Part shown: piece by piece, positions 7,813 through 16,383 of the stretch
Numbering within the stretch: the first letter of the stretch is position 1
Layout: every line of letters starts with the position of its first letter
From: Leucobacter edaphi
GTDB taxonomy: Bacteria > Actinomycetota > Actinomycetes > Actinomycetales > Microbacteriaceae
Direction: 5' to 3'
DNA: 64,000 nt
Assembly: GCF_016522535.1 (NCBI RefSeq)
Contig: NZ_JAEHOI010000006.1
Span: 62,001-126,000, forward strand
Made by a program: the position numbers and the translations under genes
Notes under the pieces: model-generated
Told to the model about the DNA's origin: nothing
Seen by the model: the letters and a program-made list of their open reading frames with translations, nothing else
Databases searched by the model: none

Positions 7813-9560
7813 GCGTCGCAACCGCACCAGCGCCCCGTCGCGCTCCCGGTCCCGTCACCCCGGGTGACATCGCCGCCAGGGCTCCCAAGCGCCGACTCGA
7901 TCCGCAGCGCGTCGCCGCGGGCATCGCCCTGATCCTCCTCGTCGTGCTCGCGGGGGCCGCCCTCGCGAAGGTCAACATCTCCATTCCCGGGATGCTCGAG
8001 AGCGCCTCCAACGCCGAGCGCTTCTTCGCTCGCGTCGGCAGCCTCAAATTCCCGGAGCCCCTGGAACTCCTGCAGCTCACGGTGCTCACAATCGGTCTCG
8101 TGCTGACGGGAACGGTGCTCGCTGCGCTCCTCTCTGTGCCGATCGCCTACCTCGCAGCCTCGAACACCACCCCCGGCCCGGTCTGGCGCGCGATCGCCCG
8201 CTTCATCGGGGTGTTCACCCGAGCGCTCCCGGACGTTGTGCTCGCCATGGTGTTCGTTCTGCTGTTCTCGCTCGGCGCGCTCCCCGGCATTCTCGCGATC
8301 GGCATCCACTCCATCGGCATGATCTCGAAGCTCTTCGCCGACGCGATCGAGCAGATCGATGAGGGCCCTCGGCTCGCGATCCGCGCCGCGGGCGGGTCGA
8401 AGCTGCAGCAGTTCACCGTCGGGATCCTGCCCCAGGTGATGCCCTCCTGGGTGGCGACGGTCCTGCACCGCAACGACATCAACCTGCGCGGCTCGGTCGT
8501 GCTCGGCTACGTCGGCGTCGCCGGGCTCGGACTCGCGATGTCGAACGCCTTCAAGTCCCTCAACTATGGGCTCGGCCTGGGGATCGCGCTCGTGATCTTC
8601 GTGCTCTGCGTGCTCATGGAGCTCGTGTCGAGCGCGGTGCGCGTCGGCATGCTCGGCGAGAACGCCGGCCGCGGCGTGTTCGTGAAGCTCTTCACGCGCG
8701 GCCGCTCGAATCCCGGCCGCAGGGGCGCCTCCGGCGAGCGCCCTGCGACGGAGCCGAGCTTCGGCTCCGTCGATGCCGCGATGCGTCGGCCCTGGACGAT
8801 CGGCCGCGCGCGGAACCTCGCCGCTGGATGGATCGCCGTCGCGGTCGTCGTCGCCGGCGTCCTCGTCAGCGGCATCAACTGGGGCGATTTCCTCACCTTC
8901 TGGGCGAAGGTTCCCCCGGTCGCGGCCTCGTTCTGGCCGCCGAACTTCGGCAACTACGGTTTCGCGGTGATCTTCGGCGCAATGGTCGAGACGGTCGAGA
9001 TCGCCCTCGCAGCAACGCTGCTCGCGTTCGTCGGCTCCCTCCTGATCGGCTCGCTCGCCGCTCGCAACGTCGCCCCGAACCCGGCGACGCGATCCGGGTT
9101 CCGGCTCCTGCTCGTCGGCATCCGAGGCGTCCCGGAGCTGATCCTCGCGATCGTCCTCATCGTGATCACGGGCCTCGGCATGCAGGCGGGAACGATCGCG
9201 CTCGCCTTTGGTGGGATCGGGCTGCTCGGCAAGCTCATCGCCGACTCCTTCGAGGAGGTGCCCCGCGGCCCGGAGCGCGCGCTCACCGCCGCCGGTTCCT
9301 CACGGCTCCAGATGTTCTTCGGCGCCACGCTCCCGCAGGGAGCGCAGTCCCTGGTCGGGCACACCTTCTACCTGCTCGACACGAACATCCGCGCGGCGAC
9401 GCTGCTCGGCATCGTCGGTGGCGGCGGCGTCGGCTACTACCTGCTCAATGCCGGCCAGGGCTCCAACTACCAGCTCGTGGGGTCGATCGTGATCATGATC
9501 CTCATCGCGGTGCTGCTCGTCGAGGGGCTCGCGATGTGGATGCGGAAGGTGCTCCGGTGA
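7809..9560 (+). CDS. phnE: Phosphonate ABC permease, two PhnE domains fused
   Basis: 583 residues, about twice the length of a standard PhnE. Start is GTG 7809, overlapping the phnC stop by 4 bp. Two homologous permease domains lie in one chain: about 25-285 and about 320-583. Each carries the coupling loop of PhnE: IDEGPRLAIRAAGGSKLQ with GILPQVMPSW in the first half, and EVPRGPERALTAAGSSRLQ with ATLPQGAQSL in the second. Each half ends in the same type of segment, LRGSVVLGYVGVAGLG and IRAATLLGIVGGGGVGYYL. A charged linker (about 290-320) joins them. A fused permease forms the transmembrane pair from one gene, replacing a phnE1-phnE2 pair. The next gene overlaps its stop by 4 bp. Confidence 0.92.
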   Translation: MSVATAPAPRRAPGPVTPGDIAARAPKRRLDPQRVAAGIALILLVVLAGAALAKVNISIPGMLESASNAERFFARVGSLKFPEPLELLQLTVLTIGLVLTGTVLAALLSVPIAYLAASNTTPGPVWRAIARFIGVFTRALPDVVLAMVFVLLFSLGALPGILAIGIHSIGMISKLFADAIEQIDEGPRLAIRAAGGSKLQQFTVGILPQVMPSWVATVLHRNDINLRGSVVLGYVGVAGLGLAMSNAFKSLNYGLGLGIALVIFVLCVLMELVSSAVRVGMLGENAGRGVFVKLFTRGRSNPGRRGASGERPATEPSFGSVDAAMRRPWTIGRARNLAAGWIAVAVVVAGVLVSGINWGDFLTFWAKVPPVAASFWPPNFGNYGFAVIFGAMVETVEIALAATLLAFVGSLLIGSLAARNVAPNPATRSGFRLLLVGIRGVPELILAIVLIVITGLGMQAGTIALAFGGIGLLGKLIADSFEEVPRGPERALTAAGSSRLQMFFGATLPQGAQSLVGHTFYLLDTNIRAATLLGIVGGGGVGYYLLNAGQGSNYQLVGSIVIMILIAVLLVEGLAMWMRKVLR

Positions 9561-10798
9561 GCGCGGCACGGCGGGGCGCCCCGCTGACAAATGGCGCGGG
9601 AGCGGGCACCGGTTCCTCCTCGGGCTTCGGGTCCGCCTTCGATGTCGCCGTCGTTGGCGCCGGCATCGTCGGGCTCGGAGTGGCCTACGCTGCGGTGCAG
9701 CGCGGCCTGAGCGTGGTCGTCGTCGAGCGACGCACCCGCATCGCCGGCGCGAGCATCAGGAACTTCGGCCATCTCTGCATCGGCGCGCAGACGGGCACGG
9801 CCCGGCGTTACGGCGACGCCGCTCGTGAGAAGTGGCTCGCGCTCTCCCGCGACGCCGGCTTCTGGCTGCGGGAGTCGGGCACGCTCGTCGCGGCACGGCA
9901 CGCCGATGAGCTGGCGCTCCTCGAGGCCGCGGCGGCCGACGGCGGGATCCGCATGCTCGACGCCGCTGAGTTCACGGCCGCCGCCCCGGTCGCCCCCGGC
10001 ACGGTCGTTGGCGGCGCGAAGATCGCGCCCGACCTGCAAACGAATCCGCGTGAGGCCGGCGAGAAGATCGCGGCGCATCTCGCGCGGCTCGGCGTCGAGT
10101 TCCGCGTGCGCACCGCCGCGACCGGTCTCGTGCCCGGTGACGCGGCGACGGGCACGAGTCCGACGCTGCTCACCAGCCGCGGGCCGATCTTCGCCGGCCG
10201 CGTCGTGCTCGCCGTGAACCACGACATCGACGAGCTCGCCCCCGAACTCGCGGAGCGCGCGGGCGTCGAACGCTGCGCCCTCGACATGCTGCGCGTGCAG
10301 GCCGCGCTCTCCCGCCCGCTCGACGCTCCGCTCCTCACCGGCTGGTCCCTGATCCGGTACGGCCGCTTCGCCGGCCTCCCCGAAGCCGCGACCGTGCGCG
10401 CGCGCCTCCACGGCGAACGCCCCGATCTCGCGGCCATCGACCTGAACCAGATGTACACGCAGCTCCCCGATGGCAGCCTGCTGCTCGGCGATACCCACGC
10501 CACCGAGACGACCGCCTCCCCGTTCCAGGCGGAGGACGGCCAGCAGGCGATCATCGATGAGGCCTGCCGCCTGTTCGGATTCACCGCACCCCGGGTGATC
10601 GAGCGCTGGCAGGGCGTCTACGCGAAGTCCCCGGAGGAGTTCCTGCTCGAATCGCTCGCCGACGGGATCGTCGCGGCGTCGGTCACGACCGGGATCGGGA
10701 TGACCACCGGGCTCGGCTTCGCAGAGCACGCGCTCGAGACCGCCCTCGCCGGCAATCGACCGAACCGCGCCAGGCGGCACGAGCAGCAGCCGCACTAG
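9557..10798 (+). CDS. FAD-dependent oxidoreductase of phosphonate catabolism (HpnW/TIGR03364 type)
   Basis: 413 residues from GTG 9557, overlapping phnE by 4 bp. After a 25-residue low-complexity start comes the FAD-binding Rossmann motif DVAVVGAGIVGLGVAYAAVQ (about 29-48), then ERRTRIAGASIRNFGHLCIG, with the ASxRN(F/G) segment of DAO-fold amine oxidases. The family known as TIGR03364 recurs in phosphonate operons beside a PhnX-like hydrolase, exactly this context. Reported members of this heterogeneous enzyme group oxidise aminoethylphosphonate and/or its N-methyl derivative to phosphonoacetaldehyde, replacing the transaminase PhnW, which is absent here. Substrate choice between the two is inference. 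Sarcosine oxidase-like function is the alternative, made less likely by the operon. Confidence 0.85.
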   Translation: MSAARRGAPLTNGAGAGTGSSSGFGSAFDVAVVGAGIVGLGVAYAAVQRGLSVVVVERRTRIAGASIRNFGHLCIGAQTGTARRYGDAAREKWLALSRDAGFWLRESGTLVAARHADELALLEAAAADGGIRMLDAAEFTAAAPVAPGTVVGGAKIAPDLQTNPREAGEKIAAHLARLGVEFRVRTAATGLVPGDAATGTSPTLLTSRGPIFAGRVVLAVNHDIDELAPELAERAGVERCALDMLRVQAALSRPLDAPLLTGWSLIRYGRFAGLPEAATVRARLHGERPDLAAIDLNQMYTQLPDGSLLLGDTHATETTASPFQAEDGQQAIIDEACRLFGFTAPRVIERWQGVYAKSPEEFLLESLADGIVAASVTTGIGMTTGLGFAEHALETALAGNRPNRARRHEQQPH

Positions 10799-10876
10799 CG
10801 ATCTCCGGCACACCGGTCGACGCGCGGCGCATCCACCCTCACTCAGATCCACCACCCCTCGCAGAACAGGAGTCCC

Positions 10877-11623
10877 ATGTCGGACCTCACCGCACCCGCC
10901 GCTTCCGCACCCGCCGCTCTCACTCCCGCCGCCTCGGCGATCGAACTCGTCGTGCTCGACATGGCCGGAACGACCGTCCGCGATGACGGCGTCGTGGAGC
11001 GCGCCTTCGCGCGGGCCAACGAGCGTACCGGCGTCGCCGCGCGCATGCCGTGGGAGGAAGCACTCGCGTACGTCCGCGACACCATGGGCCGATCGAAGCT
11101 CGACGTCTTCACCCACCTCTCGGGCGGGGATACGGAGCTCGCCGCCCGTGCCGCCGACGCCTTCGAGATCGCCTACGCCGAGATCGCCGCAGAGGACGGC
11201 GTCGAGGCGATCCCCGGCGCGGCCGAGCTCATTTCCACGCTCCGCGACTCCGGCCTGAAAGTTGCTCTGACCACGGGTTTCGCCCCCAAGACCCGCGACG
11301 CGATCCTCGCGGCCCTGGGCTGGGAGGAGCTCGTGGACGTCGCCCTGTCCCCCGTCGACGCCGGCCGCGGACGGCCCGCGCCCGATCTGGTCCTGACCGC
11401 GCTCCTGCGCACGGGAGCCACCGCGGTCGAGAACGTCGCCGTGTTCGGCGACACGGTCAGTGACGTGGCTTCCGGCCGTCGTGCCGGCGCCGGGCTCGTC
11501 GGGGCCGTGCTCACCGGTGCGCATGACCGGGCCACGCTCGAGGGCGCGGGCGCCGACCTGATCCTCGACGACATCACCGGCCTGCGCGAGGTCCTGCTCC
11601 CGCAGGCGGCACAGGCGCGGTAG
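10877..11623 (+). CDS. PhnX-like HAD phosphonatase (phosphonoacetaldehyde hydrolase-like)
   Basis: 248 residues from ATG 10877 after AACAGGAG. It is an HAD hydrolase with VVLDMAGTTVRDDG (nucleophile Asp28), TTGFAPKTRD (motif II) and VFGDTVSDVASGRRAGA (motif IV), all closely matching phosphonoacetaldehyde hydrolase. The cap segment TMGRSKLDVFTHL aligns with the PhnX MGLLKIDHVR segment, placing Lys74 at the Schiff-base lysine that binds the substrate aldehyde. The family (TIGR03351) is named phosphonatase-like because of such contexts. The likely reaction is phosphonoacetaldehyde to acetaldehyde plus phosphate, downstream of the FAD oxidase. A related phosphonate aldehyde cannot be excluded. 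Confidence 0.88.
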   Translation: MSDLTAPAASAPAALTPAASAIELVVLDMAGTTVRDDGVVERAFARANERTGVAARMPWEEALAYVRDTMGRSKLDVFTHLSGGDTELAARAADAFEIAYAEIAAEDGVEAIPGAAELISTLRDSGLKVALTTGFAPKTRDAILAALGWEELVDVALSPVDAGRGRPAPDLVLTALLRTGATAVENVAVFGDTVSDVASGRRAGAGLVGAVLTGAHDRATLEGAGADLILDDITGLREVLLPQAAQAR

Positions 11624-12732
11624 TGCCGGGCGCGCACGCCGCGTCCGCCGGGGTCGGGCAGGATCGGGATCAGCAGTCGGCGACGGTCATGCTGTTCCGT
11701 GGCCCCGGCCTCCCGCACGCTCCCCGCACCGTGCGGCTCCCCTCGCCCGCGGGGGACGAGGCCCTCGTGGCGATCGAGCTCGCGACCGTCTGCGGTTCCG
11801 ACGTCCACACGAGCCTCGGGCACCGGGTCGAGCCGACGCCGCTCGTGCTCGGTCACGAGGCGGTCGGCCGGATCGTCGCGCTCGGCGATCCCGCGCCGCG
11901 CTACAGCGACGGACGGCCCGCCGAAGTGGGCGATCGGGTCGTCTGGTCCCTCGCGGTTCGCTGCGGATCGTGCGATCGCTGCGCGCGGGGCATTCCCCAG
12001 AAGTGCCGGTCGCTCCGCAAGTTCGGGCACGAGCGGTTCCAGCGGGCGTGGGAGCTCTCCGGGATGTTTGCCACGCACGCGCTGCTTCCCGCCGGGTCCG
12101 CGATCATTCCCGTGCCGATCGACGTTCCGTCTTCGGTACTCGCCCCGGCCGGATGCGGAATCGCCACGGCGAGGGCCGGGCTCCGAGCGGCAGAGCGCGT
12201 GGTCGGCCTCGACGGCGCGTCCGTGCTCGTCACGGGCGGCGGCCTCATCGGGCTCGCCGCCTGCGCGATGGCGAGCGAGCGCGGAGCCGTCGTCACGCTG
12301 AGCGATCCGGCCCCAGGGCGGCGATCGCTCGGCCTCGATTTCGGCGCCACCCGGGTCGAGGACCCTGGTGACCGCGATCCCGCTGCCGAGTACGACGTCG
12401 TGATCGACGCGTCGGGGGCGGGTTCCGCGCTCGCGGCCGGTCTCGACGCGCTCGCGGTCGGAGGGGCGGCCGTGTGGATCGGGAGCGTCTTCCCGAGCGC
12501 GCCACTCCCGGTCGCGGCCGAGCGGGTGGTCAGGGGGCTGGCCACGATCACCGGGGTCCACAACTACGCCCCGATCGATCTCGAGGACTCCGTCGCGTTC
12601 CTGCGGCGGTCGTGGTCCCGGTTCCCCTTCGCGGAGCTCGTCGGAGCGAGGTTCCCGCTGGACGATCTGGATTCCGCGCTGGCGCGTGCCGCGGAGCAGC
12701 GCGAGGTCCGCGTCGGCGTCGTTCCCGGGTAG
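11623..12732 (+). CDS. Zinc-dependent alcohol dehydrogenase of phosphonate operon (HpnZ/TIGR03366 type)
   Basis: 369 residues if started at GTG 11623, which shares one base with the preceding stop; an ATG at 11689 (MLFRGPGLPH) would give about 347 residues and is a realistic alternative. The MDR fold is clear: catalytic-zinc region ELATVCGSDVHTSLGH and LGHEAVGRIV, structural-zinc cysteines CGSCDRCARGIPQKC, and the nucleotide-binding loop VLVTGGGLIGLAACAMA. Family TIGR03366 is tied to phosphonate catabolism. In this operon it could reduce or oxidise the C2 aldehyde released by the PhnX-like enzyme, or prepare a hydroxy-phosphonate; direction and substrate are not visible in sequence. It is the last gene of the phosphonate operon. 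Confidence 0.85.
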   Translation: MPGAHAASAGVGQDRDQQSATVMLFRGPGLPHAPRTVRLPSPAGDEALVAIELATVCGSDVHTSLGHRVEPTPLVLGHEAVGRIVALGDPAPRYSDGRPAEVGDRVVWSLAVRCGSCDRCARGIPQKCRSLRKFGHERFQRAWELSGMFATHALLPAGSAIIPVPIDVPSSVLAPAGCGIATARAGLRAAERVVGLDGASVLVTGGGLIGLAACAMASERGAVVTLSDPAPGRRSLGLDFGATRVEDPGDRDPAAEYDVVIDASGAGSALAAGLDALAVGGAAVWIGSVFPSAPLPVAAERVVRGLATITGVHNYAPIDLEDSVAFLRRSWSRFPFAELVGARFPLDDLDSALARAAEQREVRVGVVPG

Positions 12733-12819
12733 CCGCCCGCGGCGATTCTGCGCCCTCGTAAGCGCGGGCGTCGCACGCCGGTTTCGGCGCCGCGAGCGCC
12801 CGGGTAGCCCGGAGAAAAA

Positions 12820-12841
12820 CGCGGGTGAACGATCCAAGAAC
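12820..12841 (-). promoter_or_regulatory. Possible Pho-box-like direct repeat upstream of the phosphoesterase pair
   Basis: Read on the minus strand, two adjacent 11-mers both start GTTC (GTTCTTGGATC, then GTTCACCCGCG). Actinobacterial PhoP boxes are 11-bp direct repeats of GTTCACC type, so the spacing fits, but only the second unit is a good match. The site lies about 165 bp before the first metallophosphoesterase start. Confidence 0.3.
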
Positions 12842-13005
12842 TTTCGCTACATATGTCGCTTAATGTCCCGATCAGCCGCCACTATCGAAACAGAGCGCGG
12901 TCGCGGGCGGCTCCTCACGAAGGAATACACCTCCCCGCCGCGCCGGTCTTTCAACTCACCAAATAGAGACATCCCCCCAACCCCGATCAGGAGAATCGCA
13001 CACTC

Positions 13006-16000
13006 ATGTTCAGAACCACACGCACCAGCCGGCTGACCGGCAGGCGACGAGGAGTGCTCGCCGGCGGCGCCATCCTCGCCATCGCCGGAGGACTGCTCGC
13101 GGTCCCCGGAACGCCCGCACCGGCGAGCGCCGCACCCGTGGAGTTCGTCGAGAATTTCGACGGAGCACCGGCCGCAGATCAGGCCCCGGGCGACTGGACC
13201 GTTGAGCACACCAACACCGCGGGAATGAAGCCGGGCTGGCAGGGCTGGAGCTTCCACTCGACCGACGAGATCGTTGCCACCTGGGACGGCGCGGGCGATC
13301 GCTCGAGCTTCTCCAAGGGCACGGGCCTCGTCGCGGTCGTGGAATCCGACAAGAACAGGCCCACCACCGGCAACTTCGACTCGACCCTGTGGTCGCCGCA
13401 GGTGCAGCTCTCCAGCTCGGCGAGAGCCGTCGAGATCGGCTTCGACAGCCACTACAAGCAGGGCCAGGCCCCGCAGAACGCCCGCCTGGTCGCCCGCTTC
13501 GACGGCGGAGACGCGAAGACGGTGCAGAACTTCGCGGCGAACCGACTCAACGAGTCGGCCAAGTTCACGGTCGACGTTCCCGCAGGAGCGAAGACCGTGC
13601 AGTTCGGCTGGAGCTACCTGCAGAGCTCCAACAACTGGTTCTGGATGATCGACAACGTGCGCGCCGTCGAGGCCGCACCCGCCGCGGTCACGCCCGTGCT
13701 CGAGTCGGCGCGCAAGCCCGTCGCCCCGGCCGGCGGCGCGGCCAGGATCGAACTCAGCGGTCTGCGCGCCGGGCAGCAGCTCAGCGCGTCCGTCGGGGCC
13801 GGAAGCGCCGCGCACACGGTTCCCGTGCCCGCGGCGAACGCGGACGGCCGCGCCGCCTTCGACGTGGCAATCCCCGCGGACCAGGCTCCGGGAGTGATCC
13901 CCGTCCGCATCTCGGGCCCTGACGCCAACCCGCTCGACCTCGGAATCACCGTCCTGGCGGGGAAGCAGCCCGCGTATCACTCGTCCGAACAGCAGTTCTG
14001 GCACAGCGGCTTCGAGGGCGGCCCCGCGCAGGGCGAGTGGAAGTCGACGGGGGCCTCGGCCTGGGAGATGATCGACCGAGCCGCATCGCTCGAGAAGTAC
14101 GGCACCGACCGCCGCCACGCCTTCACGCGGGCGTCGGGCACCATGGCCGTTGCGGAGTCGAGCAAGGCGGCCTTCGACGGCGCGCTCAGCTCCCCCGCGA
14201 TCCCCGTGACGGGCGCCACGGGCGGCCCGCTCGAGCTGCGGCTCGACAGCCACCTCCTCCGCCGCGGGGATGGCGCGACGTCGGCGAAGATCACGGCGAT
14301 CTACGACACGGGTGCGCGCGCAGAGCTCGCAGCCTACGGCGCGGAGGATCGCGAGTCCGAGCAGCTCAGGATTCCCCTCGACATCCCCTCCGGCGCCAAG
14401 ACGGTGACGCTCGAGTTCGCGTTCACCGCACCGCAGGGATCCGGATCCTGGCGGATCGACGACGTCGAGCTCGTCCGCCCGCTCGCCCCGCTCGCCGAGG
14501 CGGCGCAGCCGAGCGCCGTCGTGGACGTGTTCAGCGACGTGCAGGGGTCGAACCTCCGCCTGCAGAGCCAGGTGCTCCCCGGGCTTCGGGCCCTGCAGCC
14601 GGCGGCCAAGACCGTCGTCGCGAACGGTGACCTGACGAGCCAGGGGACGGACTTCCAGTACACGAACTACTTCAACGCCTTCAATCGCGGGGGAGGAGAT
14701 CAGTACCCGACGAAGATCTCGACGATCGGCAACCACGAGTTCTTCGGCGCGAACGGCTCGGAGACCTACATCTCCCGCTTCCTCGACCGCACCGGCATGC
14801 GCGCGCTCGGAGCGGAGGGCGCGGATCCCGCGCACGCGGGACTCTGGGGCGAGGTGCTCGTGGACGGCCAGCTCCCGGTCCTGTGGATCGGCAGCGAGCA
14901 CCACGACTATCCCTCGCACGTCGGCAGCGGTCCCTTCGTGGAGATGAGCGACCAGCAGTTCACCTGGCTGCAGGGCCGCCTCGCCCACTGGCGCGAGCAG
15001 AACACCCCGGTTGTTCTCTTCTCGCACCACGTCTTCAACGACTCGGTCTCGGGCACGTATGCCCGCTTCTATCAGGGAGACTTCTCCTCGGACACGGCGC
15101 GCCTCGAGGGTCTGCTCGCGCAGAATCCGAACGTCACGGTGCTCACCAGCCACACCCATTGGGCTCCCGAGCTCAACGACTGGAGCGTTGAGCAGCGCTT
15201 CGATCCCGCGGCGAAGCACGGGCCGACGATCGTGAACACGGCGGCCGTCACCACCCAGTACGGCCCCGTCGGCGACTGGGAGGAGGGTCCGGTGGCGGGC
15301 GCCGATCCCGTCGGCCTGCGCGTCGGACTGTACGAGGATCGACTCCGCGTGACCGCGTACGCCTTCGGCGCCGGAGGCGCCGCCAAGGAGGTCAAGCACA
15401 TCGACGTCCCGCGTCCCGGCGAGGCGCCGGTCGATCCGGAGCCGCAGCCGGAGCCCGCGGTTTCCCTCGGCGCGACCTCCGTCGCTCAGGGCGGCGAGCT
15501 CGCGGTGACGGGCACCGGGTTCCAGGCCGATGAGCAGCTGACGGTCACCCTGGCGCCGGCCGGCGGCTCCGGCGACTCCGCCGACCCCGCGAGCGCGGAC
15601 GGAGCGCCCGCCGCCCGGTCCGCGCGCGCCGCAGCACCGGCCGCATCGCCGGTCACCGCTGAGACTCGGGCCACCGCGAACGCCGACGGGGCGTTCCGCG
15701 CCACGCTGACCGTGCCGGCCGAGGCGCCGGCGGGCGCCTACGAGGTCACCGTCCGTCGCGCGGACGGCACCACGGTCGCTCCGCTCGCGTTCGCGGTCAC
15801 CGCGTCCGGCACGGGCCCGGGAGAGGGTCCCGGCGGCACCCCGTCCCCCGAGAATGGCGGTGACGCTGGCGCGGGGACCGATCCGGCGCCCGGATCGCCC
15901 GCTGCGGGTGAGAAAGTCCCGGCCAAGACGGGCGGCGGGCTCGCCACGACCGGCGGCCCCGTTCTCGTGACCGCCGCGCTGCTCGCGGCACTGGCCGCGG

Positions 16001-16041
16001 CCGCGGGCGGGGTCGTGCTGCTGCGCCGACGCGCCGCGTAG
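13006..16041 (+). CDS. Secreted, sortase-anchored metallophosphoesterase with two carbohydrate-binding-like domains
   Basis: 1011 residues from ATG 13006, after AGGAG at about 12989. A twin-charged signal peptide (RRRGVLAGGAILAIAGG) ends near ASAAP (about 43). Then come a jelly-roll-like domain (about 45-225, ending WFWMIDNVRAVE), an Ig-like spacer (about 230-320), a second jelly-roll-like domain (about 325-500, ending SWRIDDVELVRP), a calcineurin-type phosphoesterase (about 510-795), an Ig-like module and a Pro/Gly linker. Metal-site motifs are FSDVQG, NGDLTSQG, GNHEFF, FSHHVF and TSHTHW; Gln replaces the usual His in the first. The C-terminus LATTG (979-983), a hydrophobic span and RRRAA form a sorting signal of the actinobacterial LAxTG class. 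It probably releases phosphate from extracellular esters; the substrate is unknown. Confidence 0.88.
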   Translation: MFRTTRTSRLTGRRRGVLAGGAILAIAGGLLAVPGTPAPASAAPVEFVENFDGAPAADQAPGDWTVEHTNTAGMKPGWQGWSFHSTDEIVATWDGAGDRSSFSKGTGLVAVVESDKNRPTTGNFDSTLWSPQVQLSSSARAVEIGFDSHYKQGQAPQNARLVARFDGGDAKTVQNFAANRLNESAKFTVDVPAGAKTVQFGWSYLQSSNNWFWMIDNVRAVEAAPAAVTPVLESARKPVAPAGGAARIELSGLRAGQQLSASVGAGSAAHTVPVPAANADGRAAFDVAIPADQAPGVIPVRISGPDANPLDLGITVLAGKQPAYHSSEQQFWHSGFEGGPAQGEWKSTGASAWEMIDRAASLEKYGTDRRHAFTRASGTMAVAESSKAAFDGALSSPAIPVTGATGGPLELRLDSHLLRRGDGATSAKITAIYDTGARAELAAYGAEDRESEQLRIPLDIPSGAKTVTLEFAFTAPQGSGSWRIDDVELVRPLAPLAEAAQPSAVVDVFSDVQGSNLRLQSQVLPGLRALQPAAKTVVANGDLTSQGTDFQYTNYFNAFNRGGGDQYPTKISTIGNHEFFGANGSETYISRFLDRTGMRALGAEGADPAHAGLWGEVLVDGQLPVLWIGSEHHDYPSHVGSGPFVEMSDQQFTWLQGRLAHWREQNTPVVLFSHHVFNDSVSGTYARFYQGDFSSDTARLEGLLAQNPNVTVLTSHTHWAPELNDWSVEQRFDPAAKHGPTIVNTAAVTTQYGPVGDWEEGPVAGADPVGLRVGLYEDRLRVTAYAFGAGGAAKEVKHIDVPRPGEAPVDPEPQPEPAVSLGATSVAQGGELAVTGTGFQADEQLTVTLAPAGGSGDSADPASADGAPAARSARAAAPAASPVTAETRATANADGAFRATLTVPAEAPAGAYEVTVRRADGTTVAPLAFAVTASGTGPGEGPGGTPSPENGGDAGAGTDPAPGSPAAGEKVPAKTGGGLATTGGPVLVTAALLAALAAAAGGVVLLRRRAA

Positions 16042-16054
16042 CCGCTCCTCGAAG

Positions 16055-16090
16055 CGTTGGGCCCGAGCCGGATTCGGCTCGGGCCCAACG
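16055..16090 (+). terminator. Strong intrinsic terminator
   Basis: A perfect 16-bp stem, CGTTGGGCCCGAGCCG (16055-16070) and its complement (16075-16090), with a GATT loop and TCGTTTT after it, starting 14 bp past the first phosphoesterase stop. It suggests the two paralogues are transcribed separately. Confidence 0.85.
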
Positions 16091-16383
16091 TCGTTTTCCG
16101 GGGCCTCAGCGGGCCCGGCGCACCGGTCGATCCGGGCCAAAAGTCTCCTCCGGCCGAGGCGAACGGAATGGAAACGGCAGGGGATCCAGCCCGGGATTGC
16201 GTGAACAACACCGGAATATTCAGCCGCGGCATACGCCCCAGGACAGTGATCCCACCAGGATCGAATCGGCACGCGTCGCGGGTGCCCACAGCAATATCGC
16301 GCCACCCCTCACGCGGCACTGCTCGTCACCGGGCATTTTCATTGTTCACGTGTCTCACCCCCCCCCAAGGAGACGAATTGCAC
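16091..16383. other. Intergenic leader before the second phosphoesterase
   Basis: About 290 bp with no gene I can support. It holds single GTTCAC elements (complement at about 16200, forward at about 16343), a run of nine C at about 16361-16369 and the ribosome site AAGGAGA just before ATG 16384. Promoter elements are not obvious. An open frame continues upstream from 16384, but its translation there has no secreted-protein character. Confidence 0.5.

Noticed and set aside
12850-12866. ACATATGT palindrome upstream of the first phosphoesterase as an operator
   Set aside because: Eight bases with weak flanking symmetry and no second copy; chance is enough to explain it.
12847-16305. A very long open frame on the minus strand opposite the first phosphoesterase
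   Set aside because: Arg/Gly/Glu-rich translation without domains, typical of antisense frames in high-GC DNA; the plus-strand gene has a signal peptide, catalytic motifs and a sorting signal. The same applies to 16339-18789 (minus), 33529-36783 (plus) and 50339-53497 (plus).
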